Shown here in pieces: positions 61,637 to 64,000 of a stretch of 64,000 nucleotides of DNA (position 1 is its first letter; each line of letters opens with the position of its first letter). Made by a program: the position numbers and the translations under genes. This DNA comes from Methylophaga thalassica (GTDB lineage: Bacteria; Pseudomonadota; Gammaproteobacteria; Nitrosococcales; Methylophagaceae), in the NCBI RefSeq assembly GCF_030159795.1, contig NZ_BSND01000013.1, forward strand, positions 1 through 64,000, given 5' to 3'. The notes under the pieces were generated by a model that had not been told where the DNA came from, searched no databases, and saw nothing but the letters and a program-made list of their open reading frames with translations.

Positions 61637-64000
61637 ATGCTTGAAGCCCCCATCAGAAACGGAAAGCTACTTACGGTTATCGTTCTTATCATTATGGTAC
61701 TGGGCATTGCCGCAGCAAAACGTATTCCAGTCCAGATGATTCCTGATCTCGATGTGCAAACCATCAGCGTGGTTACCGGCTGGCCAGGAGCAACACCACA
61801 GGATATTGAAAAAGAAATCCTCATCGAACAAGAACGCTATCTGCGCAGTGTGCCGAATCTGGCTAGAATGGAATCACTGGCAGATACTGGCCAGGCTACA
61901 ATCGAGCTGGAATTTCCGTTTGGGGTTGATGTGAATGAAACTCTTATCGAAGTTTCTAACGCACTCAGTCAGGTCTCCAATTACCCAGAAAATGTCGATC
62001 AACCGCGGCTATATAGCAGTTCTTTCTCAGAAAATGCCTTTATGTATTTTGCTGTTACCCCGCTGCCCGGAAATCCACTGAGCCTTGATATGGATATGGT
62101 CACTGATTTCATCGATGATGATGTCAGACCTCGTATGGAAAGGGTTCCTGGAGTATCTGAAGTTCAACTTCGTGGTGGTGCTGAAAGACAAATACAAATC
62201 CATATAGATCCCGCCAAACTCGCACAACGAGGTCTGTCCTTAACTGATGTCAGAGACGCCATTCGTGAACGTAACAGAGATACCTCAGCCGGCGATCTTG
62301 ACGATGGTAAGCGCCGTTACTTTATCCGGACCGTAGGACGTTTCAAAGATGTTGAAAGCCTTCGAGAATTGACTCTGGCTCATCGCAATAATGCGGATAT
62401 CAAACTCAAAGACGTGGCAGAAGTCAGGCTGGATCACTATGAAGTGCGAGGTTTATCGATAGTCAATGATGAAGCGGCACTGACCATGGCCGTTAAGCGA
62501 GAAACAGGCTCAAATGTCATTGATATCAAACAGGCCATGCTGAAAGAAATTGATGAAATCCGCCAGGATCAACTTCATCCTAACGGTTTAACTATTTCCC
62601 TGATAGGTGATGACGTTCGTTATGTTCAAGCCTCTGTAGAAAAAGTCACGCAGAACCTGGCTCTGGGCGCCATTCTTGCGACACTTATTCTGTATTTATT
62701 TTTACGTTCGGGCAGAGCCACCGTTATCGGCCTACTCGGCATGCCGGTATGTACGATTGCCGCCTTTATCGGTTTACTCGCCTTTGATCGCACGATCAAT
62801 GTGATCTCTCTGGCAGGGATTGCTTTTGCCATAGGTATGACCGTGGATAACACCATTGTGGTCTTGGAAAGTATTGAACAGGCACGTCGACGTGGATTAG
62901 ATCGGATTCAAGCGGCCATTACTGGCGTAAAAGAAGTCTGGACTGCGGTACTGGCTTCCAGTATGACCACGGTATTAGTGTTTGCTCCGGTGTTATTTGT
63001 TGATGAAGAAGCGGGTCAACTTTATTCAGATATTGCGATTGCGATATCTACAGCTATTTTAGCCTCTATGCTATTTGCTGTTGCCGTGGTACCGGCTGCC
63101 TGTGCCCGGGTTGGGTTTGGTGATGATCGAGATCATGGCGATGATTTAAAACATCCTGGCCCGATTTTAAAAATGGTCAGCTGGCTCAATACCTCACCTT
63201 TAAAACGCTTACTTTCCATTGTGATTATTTTTACCAGCACCATGGGCGCTGGCTGGTATCTGCTACCACCAGCTGAGTATTTACCGGAAGGTGAAGAACC
63301 CAAAGCCTTCAGTATGATGATTGCCCCTCCCGGCTATAACATACCTGAGATGCGTTTATTGGCAGATGATATCCGCCAGCATTTAAGCGAAGCCTTGCAT
63401 GCCGATCCACAAAAGTTTGATAACGGTGAACACCGCTTACCTGCACTGAAATATTATTTTCAGCGGATTAATCCAGGCTCAATATGGATTCTGAGTGAAC
63501 CTGTTCGTCCAAAAGATTTACAGGCGATGATGGATGCACTCACGTCGATGTTTAAAGAATATCCGGGAATGCGTGGTTTCTCGAACCGGGGTTCGATTAT
63601 TTCCAGCAATCAGGGAGGCACACGCGCTGTTAATCTCGATATTTCCGGCGCCGATCAGGAAAGTCTCTACAGCACGGCTGAATATGCAATGAGACGTGCT
63701 GAAAAGCTGTTTGGCAATCCGCAGATCGAGTCTGAACCTTCAGCACTGTCTCTCGATCAACCCTTAGTTGAAATTCGTCCGAACTGGGATCGACTAGCCG
63801 AGATTGATATGTCTGCAGATGATTTTGGTTACACGGTAGCAGCGCTGAGTGATGGCGCTTATGTCGATGAGTTTTTTATGAATGATGACAAAATTGATAT
63901 GTTCATCTTTAGCACCGCCGGACAAAACCAAACCCTGTCGTCACTGGCTAATGTGCCTATCATGACGCCACAAGGTACGGTTTTACCCTTAAATGCGCTG
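61637..64000 (+). CDS. RND efflux permease, partial at window end
   Basis: The open frame continues past the last base (788 codons seen of an expected about 1030). It starts MLEAPIRNGKLLTVIVLII, with a first membrane helix, a large periplasmic loop (GWPGATPQDIEKE, RMERVPGVSEVQLRGGAER), helices 2-6, and a second periplasmic loop. The TM4 proton-relay region reads FAIGMTVDNTIVVLES, with one Asp where AcrB-type pumps have two. It forms a proton-driven pump with the adaptor just upstream. AcrB/CzcA subfamily cannot be fixed. Confidence 0.92.
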   Translation, partial: MLEAPIRNGKLLTVIVLIIMVLGIAAAKRIPVQMIPDLDVQTISVVTGWPGATPQDIEKEILIEQERYLRSVPNLARMESLADTGQATIELEFPFGVDVNETLIEVSNALSQVSNYPENVDQPRLYSSSFSENAFMYFAVTPLPGNPLSLDMDMVTDFIDDDVRPRMERVPGVSEVQLRGGAERQIQIHIDPAKLAQRGLSLTDVRDAIRERNRDTSAGDLDDGKRRYFIRTVGRFKDVESLRELTLAHRNNADIKLKDVAEVRLDHYEVRGLSIVNDEAALTMAVKRETGSNVIDIKQAMLKEIDEIRQDQLHPNGLTISLIGDDVRYVQASVEKVTQNLALGAILATLILYLFLRSGRATVIGLLGMPVCTIAAFIGLLAFDRTINVISLAGIAFAIGMTVDNTIVVLESIEQARRRGLDRIQAAITGVKEVWTAVLASSMTTVLVFAPVLFVDEEAGQLYSDIAIAISTAILASMLFAVAVVPAACARVGFGDDRDHGDDLKHPGPILKMVSWLNTSPLKRLLSIVIIFTSTMGAGWYLLPPAEYLPEGEEPKAFSMMIAPPGYNIPEMRLLADDIRQHLSEALHADPQKFDNGEHRLPALKYYFQRINPGSIWILSEPVRPKDLQAMMDALTSMFKEYPGMRGFSNRGSIISSNQGGTRAVNLDISGADQESLYSTAEYAMRRAEKLFGNPQIESEPSALSLDQPLVEIRPNWDRLAEIDMSADDFGYTVAALSDGAYVDEFFMNDDKIDMFIFSTAGQNQTLSSLANVPIMTPQGTVLPLNAL

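Overview
The window reads as chromosomal DNA of a free-living gammaproteobacterium. The gene orders glmU-atpCDGAHFEBI, parB-parA-rsmG-mnmG, gltB-gltD-hemE, dprA-LysM / def-fmt-rsmB-DUF4390-ntrY-ntrX-trkA, and yqgE-ruvX-pyrR-pyrB-pyrX are all typical of that class. A Methylophaga-like (Thiotrichales/Piscirickettsiaceae) origin is my best guess from the moderate base composition and the TorF porin/GlnK/AmtB and pseudoazurin genes, but this is an inference. There is no prophage, CRISPR array, intact insertion sequence or rRNA operon.

Layout. 1-4.2 kb: a PAS-GGDEF diguanylate cyclase, CorA, a ferric-reductase-like flavocytochrome and a ferritin-like Bfr lacking the haem-ligand Met. 4.3-8.6 kb is an accessory stretch: an AT-rich orphan B12/radical-SAM gene, a DUF1820 gene, a dense cluster of nested palindromes (6.56-6.87 kb), a membrane-anchored DUF559 nuclease-fold protein and a Sel1-repeat protein. 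8.6-17.1 kb: glmU and the complete nine-gene F1Fo ATP synthase operon with a strong promoter. 17.2-19.1 kb: an unusual soluble chemoreceptor fused to a solute-binding domain, sitting between the atp operon and parB. 19.4-24.8 kb: parB, parA, rsmG, mnmG, dgkA, lgt. 24.8-35 kb: a nitrogen block, with a sigma54/NtrC-type promoter driving torF-like porin, glnK and amtB, then (opposite strand) hemE, gltD and gltB. 35-42.6 kb: purE, purK, a SelT/W/H-like protein, a lipoprotein, topA, smg, dprA and a LysM protein. 42.9-51 kb: def, fmt, rsmB, DUF4390, an NtrY-like kinase, a degenerate NtrX-like regulator and trkA. 51-55.8 kb: yqgE, ruvX, pyrR, pyrB, a non-catalytic dihydroorotase homologue (pyrX), a DUF3012 lipoprotein and a HAD hydrolase. 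56-58.7 kb: tRNA-Asp(GTC), ycaO and a membrane-anchored pseudoazurin-like cupredoxin. 59-64 kb: an RhlE-type helicase and an RND efflux pair whose permease runs off the window end.

How the genes work together. GlnK/AmtB and GOGAT form the ammonium-assimilation block. A candidate parS site lies inside rsmB, 24 kb from parAB, consistent with an origin-proximal partition region, although no oriC is visible here. The observations I consider most worth following are the cytoplasmic MCP-binding-protein fusion, the NtrX homologue that has lost the sigma54-contact loop and Walker motifs, the parS-like site, the radical SAM protein with a CX4CX2C cluster motif, and the palindrome cluster flanking the DUF559/Sel1 module.
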